Shown one piece after another: positions 17,457 to 26,194 of a stretch of 64,000 nucleotides of DNA. The notes beneath the pieces are model-generated. The model did no database searches and had not been told where the DNA came from. It worked only from the letters and a program-made list of their open reading frames with translations. Source of the DNA: Paenibacillus sp. E222 (lineage in GTDB: Bacteria; Bacillota; Bacilli; Paenibacillales; Paenibacillaceae); NCBI RefSeq assembly GCF_013401555.1, contig NZ_CP058552.1, positions 2,604,001 through 2,668,000 on the forward strand, given 5' to 3'. Each line of letters opens with the position of its first letter. Position 1 is the first letter of the stretch. The position numbers and the translations under genes were made by a program.

Positions 17457-18578
17457 GTGCTCGAAGTGAAACAGGTAAGCAAGGTATTTGATGGACGGCG
17501 CGGCGTGCATCAACTGGATTTCACAATGGAGCGCGGTGAGATTGTTGGATTTTTGGGACCGAATGGTGCCGGGAAAACCACAACGATGCGAATGATTACG
17601 GGCTATTTGCATCCAACAGCAGGCTCCATTTCAGTGGATGGCATATCGGTGCACGATCAGGGCAGGAGCGTCCGTTCCAAGATCGGTTATCTGCCAGAGA
17701 CACCGCCGCTTTATCCAGATATGACGGTACAGTCGTATCTGAAATTCGTCGCTAATCTCAGGGATGTTCCGACACGTGAAGTGAAACTGCGGATCAGTGA
17801 GATGGTGAGCAGGCTGGGTCTTCAAGGCCGTGAAAAGCAACTGGTGCGCGGGCTGTCCAAAGGGTACAAGCAGCGTCTGGGTCTGGCTGGAGCCATTATT
17901 CACAAACCGGATTTGCTCGTGTTGGATGAGCCGACTTCAGGTCTTGATCCGAATCAGATTATGGAGATACGGGATTTGATCCGTGAACTGGGTGAGAATC
18001 ATACAGTGCTGCTCAGTACACATATTTTGCCGGAAGTGAGCGCGCTGTGTAATCGCATGTTAATTATTAACCAGGGACAGCTCGTATTGGACGGTTCACC
18101 GCAGCATTTTGGTTCCGCGATGGGGGACCGGTTCAAGGTATCCATTGAAGTGAAGGCAACAGAGCAGCAATTACATAATGTGCTGACACCTTGGGAGAAG
18201 GTACGGAGCGAAGTTATTCCAGCAGCGGATGGACAGGTATCCACCGGTTCTGCTCATACGGTTAAAATGCTGCTTACCGGCGAATCTTCCGATGATTTCC
18301 GGGAAGAATTGTTCTACCTTTTGTCTGGTGCAGGCTTGCCGATCCTGGAAATGAAGAAAGAAAATCTCAGTCTGGAACAGATTTTCCTGAAGCTGACCAC
18401 AACGGAAACGGAATCCGAAGCGGAACTGGCAACGCTGGAGACTGAAACTGATAAAGTGCAGATCGCCAATCAGGCGACAGGTGAAGAGGCCAATTTGGGA
18501 ACCACTTCAGATCTGAAGCAATCAACTAAGTCCGAGAGCGCTTCAGCTGATTCCCACACAGGGGAGGGTTCCAAATGA
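17457..18578 (+). CDS. ABC transporter ATP-binding protein (GldA-like)
   Basis: About 373 residues. Walker A (GPNGAGKTT), signature (LSKGYKQRL), Walker B (LLVLDEP) and the H-loop (LLSTHILPEV) are all present, followed by a C-terminal regulatory region and a Ser/Thr/Glu-rich tail. The GTG at 17457 is better spaced from GGAAAGG than the ATG at 17448. With the next three genes it forms a GldA/GldF/GldG-type exporter cluster. This layout is common in Firmicutes, where it is not tied to gliding. Its substrate is unknown. Confidence 0.87.
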   Translation: MLEVKQVSKVFDGRRGVHQLDFTMERGEIVGFLGPNGAGKTTTMRMITGYLHPTAGSISVDGISVHDQGRSVRSKIGYLPETPPLYPDMTVQSYLKFVANLRDVPTREVKLRISEMVSRLGLQGREKQLVRGLSKGYKQRLGLAGAIIHKPDLLVLDEPTSGLDPNQIMEIRDLIRELGENHTVLLSTHILPEVSALCNRMLIINQGQLVLDGSPQHFGSAMGDRFKVSIEVKATEQQLHNVLTPWEKVRSEVIPAADGQVSTGSAHTVKMLLTGESSDDFREELFYLLSGAGLPILEMKKENLSLEQIFLKLTTTETESEAELATLETETDKVQIANQATGEEANLGTTSDLKQSTKSESASADSHTGEGSK

Positions 18579-19291
18579 GACGAATGATGGCGGTTTGCAA
18601 TAAAGAACTGCAGGCATACTTCCTGTCACCGACGTCGTATTTCGCTTTTGCCGTATATGTACTGATGACAAGTTTGCTGTTCTACTCCAGCTTTGTCTAT
18701 TACCAGCCAAGCATTGTGGATTATCGCCTGGTGCTGGGAGACACGTTATCCATGCTGCTGTTTGTGGTGCCGTTGCTGACGATGCGACTGGTGGCAGAGG
18801 AATTCCGGCAGGGAACGGACGAACTTTTGTTGACTTCACCTGCACGGGTGACCGAGATTATTTTTGGTAAATATTTGGCGTCCCTCGCCATTCTTGTTGT
18901 ACTTATTCTGTGCAGTCTAGTGTACCCGTTTATTATGTCCTTCTTTGGTGAACTGGATCTGACATCCGTCTGGTTGTCTGCACTGGGTCTCTTTTTCCTG
19001 GGCGGCAGTATGATGGCGATTGGACTGTTTGCTTCCACGTTATCTCAGCACCAAATGGTGTCTGCGGTAGCCGGTTTTATTATTTTGCTCGTATTGTGGA
19101 TGCTTGATTCATTTGCAGGCAATTCTGGATCTGCGTTACAGCAATGGCTGGACCCGTTTGCGCTGACGAACCGGTTTGACAGCTTCACGAAGGGTGTACT
19201 TAGTGGCCCAGATATATTGTATTACGTGACGCTCTCAGGTGTGTTTCTGCTGTTAAGCATTCAAATTGTGGAACGGAAGCGGTGGAGGTGA
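18575..19291 (+). CDS. ABC-2 type permease (GldF-like)
   Basis: A 238-residue protein with six hydrophobic segments, starting inside the stop of the ATPase gene. The motif MRLVAEEFRQGTDELLLTSP is characteristic of ABC-2 permeases. It forms the membrane part of the transporter with the adjacent ATPase. Confidence 0.87.
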   Translation: MRRMMAVCNKELQAYFLSPTSYFAFAVYVLMTSLLFYSSFVYYQPSIVDYRLVLGDTLSMLLFVVPLLTMRLVAEEFRQGTDELLLTSPARVTEIIFGKYLASLAILVVLILCSLVYPFIMSFFGELDLTSVWLSALGLFFLGGSMMAIGLFASTLSQHQMVSAVAGFIILLVLWMLDSFAGNSGSALQQWLDPFALTNRFDSFTKGVLSGPDILYYVTLSGVFLLLSIQIVERKRWR

Positions 19292-19295
19292 GAAG

Positions 19296-20690
19296 ATGAA
19301 AAAATGGTTGAGTCATACCAACAGTACCGTGCTGTCTGTAGCGGTGGTTGGCATCTTTATTTTGCTGACCCTGTTTCTGAATTCGCTTGGCGGCTTCCAA
19401 CTGGATCTGACCTCGAATAAACAATACACCTTGTCAGATCAGTCTCTTACCGCGATCAAAAACGTAAAAGAAGACGTCAACATTCTGGTGTTAACCGTTG
19501 AAAATGCGAATAATACGGTCTTGAACCGCGAAGTATCGGATATGGTTCAGGAATATACGAAACGCAACAGCAAACTGAAGATGAAGCAATACAATCTGAC
19601 GCAGGAGCCTGCGCTGGCCTCCAAATATGGCATCACAGGCAGCTCCATTGTATTGGAACAGGGAGATCAGCATAAAGTCATTGATATCGCCAGTCTATTC
19701 ACGGCTGTCGGGGATGGAAGCGATGGATCGTACCAGTTCACGGGTGAGGAAAAGTTGACACAAGCGCTAATGAACCTGTCTTCCACGGAGATGCACAAGA
19801 TGGTCTTTCTGACAGGACATGAGGAGCTTGGCCTGGATCAACTGACTACGCTGCGCTCATCTTTGGAACAGAATAATATCACGACAGAAGAACTTCAGCT
19901 GAATCAGGCAGGTCAGGTTCCAGAAGATGCGGACGTACTCGCGATTATTGGGCCACAGCGGGATATTAGTGATACTGAACTTAAGGCCATTCGGACATAT
20001 CTGAGTAACGGAGGTAAATTGCTGTTATCTCTCGGTTTTCACGAGGACATGAAATTGACTTGGAAAAATATCGATGCACTCATGACAGATTATGGCGTGG
20101 TTGATGAGCATGCTGTCATGGTGGATAATCAGCAAGCCAGCACAATGGGCCCACTGTGGGTCGTGCCAGAGTATGGTTCCCATGCCATCACAGATAAACT
20201 GTCAGAAAGCAAACTGTATCCGATGTTATCCCTGTCCATTGCTTTGACAAGCAAAGAGCAGGATAAATACACCTTGTCGCCGCTCATTCATTCATCCAAT
20301 GACAGTTATGGCGAGACAAACATTGCAGGTTTATTGCAGAACGAAACATCCAACGATCCGGATCAGGACGTTCAAGGCCCGGTTGAGCTTGGATATGCGG
20401 CGGATACAACGGATGGCAAACCGAAGGCAGTTATTCTGGGCTCATCCATTTTCATGCAGGACTCGGAAATAGCGAACGGCGGAAATCGGGATTTTATTCT
20501 GAATACCGTCAATTATTTAAGTGAAAAAGAAGATGGGGTAACGATCCGGCCACGGGTACAATCCGGTTATCAAACGGCGTATTTGGATGGTGAACAAGCC
20601 AGAACCATTTTCTTCGTGGCTATTGTCGCATTCCCGTTCATCTTTGTTATGATAGGTGTACTCTTATGGTGGAGGCGCAGACGCGTATGA
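19296..20690 (+). CDS. GldG-like auxiliary ABC protein
   Basis: A 464-residue protein with one N-terminal membrane helix (STVLSVAVVGIFILLTLFLN), a large extracytoplasmic domain holding an ABC-type uncharacterised transport region (FLTGHEELGLDQLTTLR, IIGPQRDISDTEL), and a C-terminal helix ending in WWRRRRV. The ATG at 19296 follows GGAGGTGAGAAG. It is an expected partner of GldA/GldF-type transporters. Confidence 0.82.
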   Translation: MKKWLSHTNSTVLSVAVVGIFILLTLFLNSLGGFQLDLTSNKQYTLSDQSLTAIKNVKEDVNILVLTVENANNTVLNREVSDMVQEYTKRNSKLKMKQYNLTQEPALASKYGITGSSIVLEQGDQHKVIDIASLFTAVGDGSDGSYQFTGEEKLTQALMNLSSTEMHKMVFLTGHEELGLDQLTTLRSSLEQNNITTEELQLNQAGQVPEDADVLAIIGPQRDISDTELKAIRTYLSNGGKLLLSLGFHEDMKLTWKNIDALMTDYGVVDEHAVMVDNQQASTMGPLWVVPEYGSHAITDKLSESKLYPMLSLSIALTSKEQDKYTLSPLIHSSNDSYGETNIAGLLQNETSNDPDQDVQGPVELGYAADTTDGKPKAVILGSSIFMQDSEIANGGNRDFILNTVNYLSEKEDGVTIRPRVQSGYQTAYLDGEQARTIFFVAIVAFPFIFVMIGVLLWWRRRRV

Positions 20691-21700
20691 AAAAATGGGT
20701 CCCAACGATTCTAGTCTTATTGGTCTTGATTATCGGGTGGGTCTATGCGGCCAGTCAAAATTATTTTCGTGAAGAGGAAGCGGAGAAGGTCAAGTTACTT
20801 GGGATTAAGTCTGCCGATATTCAGTCCATCACGATTCATGATAACCATACAGACACATCAGGTGCTTCAACATCCTCATCTTCACAATTGGAATTAAAGA
20901 ATGGCGTATGGCGTATGGTGGAACCCAAGGCTTATCCTCTGAATGGGTATACGGTTAGCAGCTGGCTTGATGCCTTAAGTGGTGCAGATCAGGAGCTGGT
21001 TGTAAAAGAAGAGCCGAAGGATCTCGACAAGTATGGATTGGGTTCAGATGCAACGCTGCTGGATATTCAATTAAAGGATAACCGTGAGATCAAATTGAGC
21101 ATCGGTGGCCAGCTGCCAGCAGATGACGCTCGTTATGTGCGGGTAGACTCCGGGCCTGTCGTTGCAGTACAGACGGAATCCATCAGCAATATAGAAAAAT
21201 CACGGCTGGATCTGCTGGATACCACTCCGTTTAATCTGGATGAATCCAATGTCACTACGCTGGAATGGGAAGGTGAAGCAGCCACCTGGATGCTCAAATC
21301 TTCCTCCGCGGAGGGTGCGGCAGAGCAGACGTGGACGCTTAACGGTGAAGCGGTTGAAGCTACCGATGCTGTATCGCTGATTGGCAAAATTAAAAACCTG
21401 TCCACAGCTGAGGATGTGCGCAAAGCCTCTGAACTGAAAGGCACTGTGCCACGCTTTACTTTATCCGTTGAGCAGATCGTTAATGGAGAGGCTGTTACAG
21501 ATGTGTACAGGGGGCTTACTATTCCATCGAAACCGGATCAGATCTGGGTAGTCACACCAGACGGTCAGTGGGCTTATCCGATGGATGCAGCTAGTCTGAA
21601 GGAAGCTGAACAATTTCCGAATTCCATCCAAAAATCAGAATCAGACGCAACCTCTTCTATGAGTGAAGATGATGCTGATGCGAATTCCTCATCCAAGTAA
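20687..21700 (+). CDS. DUF4340 domain protein
   Basis: A 337-residue protein with one N-terminal helix (VPTILVLLVLIIGWVYA) and an extracytoplasmic beta-rich region with duplicated halves typical of DUF4340. It starts in the stop of the GldG-like gene (ATGA) and ends the four-gene operon. The C-terminus is Ser/Asp-rich. Its molecular role is unknown; the family regularly follows GldG-like genes. Confidence 0.82.
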   Translation: MKKWVPTILVLLVLIIGWVYAASQNYFREEEAEKVKLLGIKSADIQSITIHDNHTDTSGASTSSSSQLELKNGVWRMVEPKAYPLNGYTVSSWLDALSGADQELVVKEEPKDLDKYGLGSDATLLDIQLKDNREIKLSIGGQLPADDARYVRVDSGPVVAVQTESISNIEKSRLDLLDTTPFNLDESNVTTLEWEGEAATWMLKSSSAEGAAEQTWTLNGEAVEATDAVSLIGKIKNLSTAEDVRKASELKGTVPRFTLSVEQIVNGEAVTDVYRGLTIPSKPDQIWVVTPDGQWAYPMDAASLKEAEQFPNSIQKSESDATSSMSEDDADANSSSK

Positions 21701-21926
21701 GTGAGTGGCCCTTCAACATGATAATGAAGGTTCACACTTGAACAGGATATACGCGGTTATACAGAGCGGTGCTGCACGTTGTGCAAGCATCGCTTTTTTT
21801 ACGTGGAAGAGAACCCATGGAGTCCAGATAAAGGAGGCTGTTGTTCCATATCCTTTCAGCATATCAGTCCATGCAGAAGAGCATCCTATCCTTGTGACCA
21901 AAACCAACATAATTGGAGGATGAGAC

Positions 21927-22886
21927 ATGCCAGCAGCCAAAAAGGCGACAGCAATCAGCTTATCTTTGTCTACTGCAATCTTCGTAATGGCCGGATTGAC
22001 GGGTTGTGGAACAAGCACCAAAGATAACAATCTGCACACCAAAAGTGTTCGTCATGAAGTGAAAGGCATTAACCGTTATGGTGTTGAGTCCAATGGGATG
22101 GATGGTATTCGTGCGAAAAGCTATCGGACGCATAACGTCACTAACCTGAAATCCAGTGACGAGCTGGCTAAACGCATTGCGGAAATGAAGGAAGTGAAGT
22201 CAGCAAGTGTCATGCTGACCGATCGTAACGCATATGTAGCAGTCCGTTTGACAGATGGTCACACTGGCAAATTGGAAAGCAAATCGATGCGTAACCGTGC
22301 GAACGGCACGATGCGTACAGAAAGCTACAATCAAGATATGGGCGGGTTGCGTGTACACGGTGGTAATGGAACCATGTCTCCATACAGCACCAGTGGCATA
22401 GCACCGGGATTGAACACGAATGCAGCTACGGATCGCAGCCATATGGGCAATGACCGCAGCATCTATGGAACCATGGGAACCGGATCTTATGGCATGATGC
22501 GTGGTCTGACGAACAGTGGCAATGCACGTACAATGACCGATGGTCACTACGGGATGAAGAGTGAAACATCGCGTATTGACAGCACGGATGACAACACACC
22601 CGAAGAGATTAAATCCAAAATCTCGGCGAAAATCAAACAATTTGCACCTCACGTGGAGAACGTATACGTGTCAGCTAACCCGGACTTTGTACAACATGTA
22701 GAAACGTATTCCAAAGATATTCGTAATGGCAAACCGGTTAGCGGCATGATTAACACGTTCCAATCGATGGTTGAACGTATTTTTCCAACGAATGCGTTGA
22801 ACACAAATCACCGTGACGGCGTGCTTGATGATGGCATCATGCATCGTAATAACTACGATGGCTTGAATCGCATGAATCATCGGTAA
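21927..22886 (+). CDS. YhcN/YlaJ-like spore lipoprotein
   Basis: A 319-residue lipoprotein: a signal peptide ending in the lipobox LTGC at about residue 31, then a YhcN/YlaJ-type region (ELAKRIAEMKEVKSASVMLTDRN and later KIKQFAPHVENVYVSANPDF). Between them lies a long Gly/Met/Ser/Asn/Thr-rich stretch of about 100 residues absent from compact family members. Family members are forespore-made proteins of the spore inner membrane or cortex region. The ATG follows TTGGAGGATGAGAC. It is a single gene with a terminator behind it. Confidence 0.83.
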   Translation: MPAAKKATAISLSLSTAIFVMAGLTGCGTSTKDNNLHTKSVRHEVKGINRYGVESNGMDGIRAKSYRTHNVTNLKSSDELAKRIAEMKEVKSASVMLTDRNAYVAVRLTDGHTGKLESKSMRNRANGTMRTESYNQDMGGLRVHGGNGTMSPYSTSGIAPGLNTNAATDRSHMGNDRSIYGTMGTGSYGMMRGLTNSGNARTMTDGHYGMKSETSRIDSTDDNTPEEIKSKISAKIKQFAPHVENVYVSANPDFVQHVETYSKDIRNGKPVSGMINTFQSMVERIFPTNALNTNHRDGVLDDGIMHRNNYDGLNRMNHR

Positions 22887-22903
22887 CTCATAATTGTAAG
22901 AAC

Positions 22904-22955
22904 AAGTTGCCTTTGCGCAGATGTTTACATCAGCAGCAAAGGCACACTTGTTTTA
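22904..22955 (+). terminator. rho-independent terminator
   Basis: TGCCTTTGC and GCAAAGGCA arms with a 19-base loop, followed by CACTTGTTTT. It ends the lipoprotein gene. Confidence 0.6.
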
Positions 22956-23020
22956 ATGGACATCATCATGCATCGTCATTGGATCTCATATAAGACTGCC
23001 CATTTTTTTGATAAAACTGA

Positions 23021-23048
23021 ACCAACGCCCTTGACCTTACATAAGATG
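23021..23048 (+). promoter_or_regulatory. candidate sigma-K promoter of gerE
   Basis: AC at 23021, a 17-base spacer, then CATAAGATG at 23040-23048, fitting AC-N16/17-CATANNNTR. GerE of B. subtilis is transcribed by sigma-K, so this is where and what would be expected. The element is inserted well downstream, leaving the promoter with the 5' part of the gene. Confidence 0.45.
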
Positions 23049-23109
23049 AGTTGACTGTATCCCCTTAACCTTGTTACACCAACACAACCCGAGCAAGGAG
23101 GGGTGAACA

Positions 23110-23265
23110 TTGAAGGGTATCGATCATAAAAGCAAATTTCTGTTGACCCACCGTGAACGCGAAGTATTCGAATTACTGGTTCAGGACAAAACGACGCGTG
23201 ACATCGCAGGGCAGTTATTCATCAGCGAGAAAACGGTGCGTAACCATATTTCGAATGTGATGCAG
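23110..23265 (+). CDS. gerE: gerE, 5' part (codons 1-52), interrupted
   Basis: GerE is the last mother-cell regulator of sporulation: a 74-residue LuxR-type DNA-binding protein that activates and represses spore-coat genes. Codons 1-52 are here: LLTHREREVFELLVQDKTT followed by ISEKTVRNHISNVMQ, nearly identical to B. subtilis GerE. The TTG start at 23110 follows AAGGAGGGG with ideal spacing. After codon 52 the frame leaves GerE and runs 29 more codons into foreign sequence, stopping at 23355; that tail would remove the last helix. The missing 22 codons lie at 44310-44378. Confidence 0.93.
23242..23265 (+). repeat. attL: left copy of the 24-bp core
   Basis: This 24-bp sequence (AACCATATTT... 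to ...GTGATGCAG) recurs exactly at 44286-44309. The flanking bases differ on both sides (T against A before, T against A after). It encodes the end of the GerE recognition-helix region, so recombination between the copies keeps the reading frame. Confidence 0.93.
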
Positions 23266-23331
23266 TTTGAAATTACCCCCATAATAGATACTACTCAGGG
23301 TAGTGACGAGCGGAGTAGAAAGTATGTTCTT

Positions 23332-23345
23332 GCTCATGGTATAAT
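23332..23345 (+). promoter_or_regulatory. extended -10 promoter
   Basis: TGGTATAAT ends at 23345, an extended -10 without a good -35. It lies 25 bases before the small membrane-protein gene. Confidence 0.5.
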
Positions 23346-23370
23346 ATTCCTATAAAAAGGGAGGTTGTAC

Positions 23371-23571
23371 ATGAGATCATTATCGTTAAAGGACAAGCTT
23401 ATACTTGTTGGTGGCTCTGCATTTCTCATCTTGTTGTACGTTGCTTACAAGACAGACTATAGCTATCAAGGTGTGGGTGATTTTATTGGATACTCATTTG
23501 AACATTTATCAGGTTTTATAACATCAGTTATTGCACCGCTTAAACCAGAGATACCTCAAATAAACTTCTAA
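23371..23571 (+). CDS. small membrane protein, 66 aa
   Basis: A single hydrophobic helix (KLILVGGSAFLILLYVAYK) near the N-terminus, then a polar tail with a second, weakly hydrophobic stretch. The ATG at 23371 follows AAAGGGAGG. It is the first gene inside the element, has its own promoter and terminator, and is unrecognised. Being next to the attachment site, it would be lost on excision. Confidence 0.65.
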   Translation: MRSLSLKDKLILVGGSAFLILLYVAYKTDYSYQGVGDFIGYSFEHLSGFITSVIAPLKPEIPQINF

Positions 23572-23597
23572 CAGCCCTCACACGGCTGTTTTTATTT
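23571..23597 (+). terminator. rho-independent terminator
   Basis: ACAGCC and GGCTGT arms around CTCACAC, followed by TTTTATTTT. Confidence 0.8.
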
Positions 23598-23660
23598 TAC
23601 CCTTACAAAATGTGTTCTACATTTAAAATAGGTCATAGCTAATCCTAAATCTTCATAATC

Positions 23661-23677
23661 GTGTCACCCAGTGACAC
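23661..23677. promoter_or_regulatory. operator-like palindrome 1
   Basis: GTGTCACCCAGTGACAC is a perfect 7+3+7 palindrome. It has the same 17-base plan as the sites at 23718 and 42377 and lies upstream of the operon that ends with the MrpR-like regulator. Confidence 0.6.
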
Positions 23678-23717
23678 TGTGGTTCCGAATTTCGGAAGTG
23701 CAAAATTTTACTACCGT

Positions 23718-23736
23718 GGTGTCATTTGGTGACACC
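23718..23736. promoter_or_regulatory. operator-like palindrome 2
   Basis: GGTGTCATTTGGTGACACC, arms of seven bases. It differs from the site at 42377 only in the central bases, although the two are 18.6 kb apart at opposite ends of the element. Confidence 0.65.
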
Positions 23737-23804
23737 CTATGGCTGGCTGACATCACGTCAACTCTTACCGACCATTTGATTTACAACTAATATGTATTTT
23801 TACG

Positions 23805-23833
23805 TTTAAAATCACTTTGGCGGGTGCTATACT
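23805..23833 (+). promoter_or_regulatory. promoter of the DGQHR/MrpR-like operon
   Basis: TTTAAA, a 17-base spacer, then TATACT with an upstream TG (extended -10). It is 24 bases before the ATG at 23857. The two palindromes lie upstream of it. Confidence 0.5.
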
Positions 23834-23856
23834 GTATTTAAGGAGTGAAGATACAT

Positions 23857-25179
23857 ATGAAGATAGATAGAATAGAAGTTGAGCAAATCCTTTTGACTCA
23901 TCTTGAAGTAGTTCTTAAAACTAAAAAAGTAAAGCACCAATTACAGGTTCAATTAATCGAATTAAATGTTCCAGTTGAAGAGATTAATTCAATAATATCT
24001 AATGTGGAGTCTGTTTCCAATTTAGATGTTCCCATGCTTTATGGCCTGACCAAAGCTTTATATGAAGTAACTGAGGATAAACTATTCGACCCAGATAGGT
24101 ATTTCGGTAAGCGAGAAATTATAGAAGCCGAGAATGTTCTTAGCCAATCAGTTCAAGAAAGAATCACTTTACCTATCCATTTTGAGGAATGTACAAAGAT
24201 TAAATTTGATAGCTACATCACTAAGATTTCAATTCAAAACTTAGTCAAGTTGTACGACAGCCAGTTAATTATTTATGACGATGAAACACAACGTGGAGTC
24301 AACTATAAGACAAACATATCAGGGGGGATAGTTAGGACTCCTATTGTAAACAAAGCCAGTGTTAAAAGGATTGCTGATAAAATGGCTTCCAACAGTTATT
24401 TTGAAGATATGATCACTCTTAATGCATTCTCAAGTGAAGTTGACCCTGTTACGTACAATGAGGAGTCCAACACACTGACAATTAACGAGGGGGCTGTTGT
24501 ATCCATCCTTGATGGTTTCCATCGCTTACAAGGTGGCGTGGTTGCGCTACAAGTCAATCCATACTTAGACTTGGAGTTGATCCTATCTATACGATCGTAT
24601 GACCATGAAACAGCGCAGAGATACTTTGGTCAGATTAATACAGTTAACGTGTTGAAGAAGGAAAGAAGAGAAGAGTTAGCTCAAGAAAGGTTGTCTGATA
24701 AAGTAGTGGCAAATCTGCAACGTAAGTCTGAAATCGGGAAACAGATTGCATCATCTAACAAAGTAAGTGATTTAGTTGGCGAACTTACAACTTTTGATAT
24801 CCTTTCTTATGCTGTAGATAAAGTGTTCAAATTGGAAAGGCAATTTGATGTGCTTCAAGTATCGGATTACTTGATAGAATTCGTTGCTTATTTAGTAGGA
24901 AGCTATCCAGATGAGTTTTCAATCAATGTAAAACTACGAGGAAGTCACATGATGAGTCACCCCCTTATGTTCATAGGATATATCGTTTTATCCCATTACA
25001 TGTATGAGAACAAGATTCCTCTACAGAAATTATCTCATTACATTAATAGCATTAATCTAAAAGATGAAAAACTATTGAATCTACTTAACAAGAAGAATGT
25101 ATTAACCGGAAACAAGCGTATACGTGAAGATATTATCAAGTATTTCGACTCCATATTTAGAGGTGCACAGTGTGAATAA
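23857..25179 (+). CDS. DGQHR/DndB-like domain protein
   Basis: A 440-residue protein. The block ILDGFHRLQGGV (DGFHR at about residues 219-223) followed by a region rich in Lys/Arg/Glu (NVLKKERREELAQERL) matches the DGQHR motif of DndB-type proteins, found in DNA-modification systems and in several phages. The ATG at 23857 follows AAGGAG at 23840. The stop lies inside the next gene, so the two are coupled. From memory the arrangement recalls the yopQ-yopR pair of phage SPbeta; this needs checking. Role: likely DNA-binding or regulatory, not proven. Confidence 0.65.
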   Translation: MKIDRIEVEQILLTHLEVVLKTKKVKHQLQVQLIELNVPVEEINSIISNVESVSNLDVPMLYGLTKALYEVTEDKLFDPDRYFGKREIIEAENVLSQSVQERITLPIHFEECTKIKFDSYITKISIQNLVKLYDSQLIIYDDETQRGVNYKTNISGGIVRTPIVNKASVKRIADKMASNSYFEDMITLNAFSSEVDPVTYNEESNTLTINEGAVVSILDGFHRLQGGVVALQVNPYLDLELILSIRSYDHETAQRYFGQINTVNVLKKERREELAQERLSDKVVANLQRKSEIGKQIASSNKVSDLVGELTTFDILSYAVDKVFKLERQFDVLQVSDYLIEFVAYLVGSYPDEFSINVKLRGSHMMSHPLMFIGYIVLSHYMYENKIPLQKLSHYINSINLKDEKLLNLLNKKNVLTGNKRIREDIIKYFDSIFRGAQCE

Positions 25180-26194
25180 AATCTATGATGAATCCTTCTA
25201 CAATTCATCCGTGAAAGAACGATACTTGAAAAATCAGAGTCAAGCAGCGAGAATCTCATATGGGCGTGTACTGAAGAGAGCTTCGAGTATTGAGAGCAAA
25301 TTAGGTCGTGATCTATATGATTTTAACTTGGGCGAGATTAAACAGGTACTCCTTCTATTAAAGTCCACAAAGATGACTACAATCACTGCTACAGGAATCA
25401 TAATACAAAATTATATAAGATGGGCTATAGAGCAAGATTTACGTACAGACAATATAAATCCACTTGATGCTGTTAGTTCTGATGAATTTTATAGGCAATT
25501 TCTAGATACAAGTGAGCCTACATTATTCTCTCACGATGACATCATGGATTGGGTGGATGAGTGCATAAATCATCAAGATAAACTTGCCATACTCGGAATA
25601 TTTGAAGGGATATATGGCAGACAATACAGTGAACTTTTGACCCTTAAAATGGACAGAGTAAGAGAAGTTAGTAGCGATACGTTGAGTTATGAAGTTGAAT
25701 TATTCAATGAAACATCAGATGGCAGTAAAGAATCAAGAGTAATACCCATCTCAAACAAACTTTATAACATTATGAGAATTGCCAACAATGAAGAGATAAA
25801 TTTCAAGAATAATGGATTAGAGTTTGAAGGCATGAGAAACAACAAAAACTATCTTACTAAAACGGACTACATAGTTCGTGGCGCGGCTGATGCACGTACA
25901 GGTGTTGAGGGTAACGTACCAGCAGCTTCCGCATTGATCAATAGAAGAATAAAGAAGATATCAGAGCTGTACCAAGTTCCAACATTAACGCCTACAAATA
26001 TCAGAAACAGTGGAATGTTATATATGGCATACAAGCTGTATAAAGAAAGTGGTAAGCTTGGCAAAAAGGAGTATTTTGCTATATGTGAAGGTTATAATGT
26101 TGGACGTACACGTGAGGGTGGTTTTGTTTATGCTAGATTAAAAAAGGATTTCTTGAACATGGAAAACCTTGAATCAGTCTATGGATTGGAGTAA
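25172..26194 (+). CDS. MrpR/YopR-like phage repressor with tyrosine-recombinase fold
   Basis: A 340-residue protein with the outline of a phage integrase: an N-terminal SAM-like part (VKERYLKNQSQAARISYGRVLKRAS), a linker, and a C-terminal catalytic-type domain (FEGIYGRQYSELLTLKMDRV, later TPTNIRNSGMLYMAYK). The usual Arg-His-Arg-Tyr set looks degraded, as in MrpR (YopR), the SPbeta lysogeny repressor. I infer a repressor, not an integrase; a serine recombinase is already present. The GTG at 25172 follows AGAGGTG and overlaps the upstream gene by 8 bases. Palindromes at both ends of the element are its likely operators. Confidence 0.6.
   Translation: MNKIYDESFYNSSVKERYLKNQSQAARISYGRVLKRASSIESKLGRDLYDFNLGEIKQVLLLLKSTKMTTITATGIIIQNYIRWAIEQDLRTDNINPLDAVSSDEFYRQFLDTSEPTLFSHDDIMDWVDECINHQDKLAILGIFEGIYGRQYSELLTLKMDRVREVSSDTLSYEVELFNETSDGSKESRVIPISNKLYNIMRIANNEEINFKNNGLEFEGMRNNKNYLTKTDYIVRGAADARTGVEGNVPAASALINRRIKKISELYQVPTLTPTNIRNSGMLYMAYKLYKESGKLGKKEYFAICEGYNVGRTREGGFVYARLKKDFLNMENLESVYGLE

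Noticed and set aside
17457..21700. Gliding motility machinery
   Set aside because: GldA/F/G-type proteins are widespread ABC transporters in non-gliding Firmicutes, and no other motility genes are present.
23242..23265. tRNA or tmRNA gene as integration target
   Set aside because: The core repeat lies in the gerE coding sequence and no tRNA-like sequence is seen at either end.
25172..26194. Tyrosine integrase responsible for integration
   Set aside because: The fold is integrase-like but the catalytic set looks degraded, and the serine recombinase at the right end fits the attachment sites. A repressor is more likely.
23857..26194. DNA phosphorothioation (Dnd) defence system
   Set aside because: Only a DndB-like motif is present; no DndA, C, D or E genes are found nearby.
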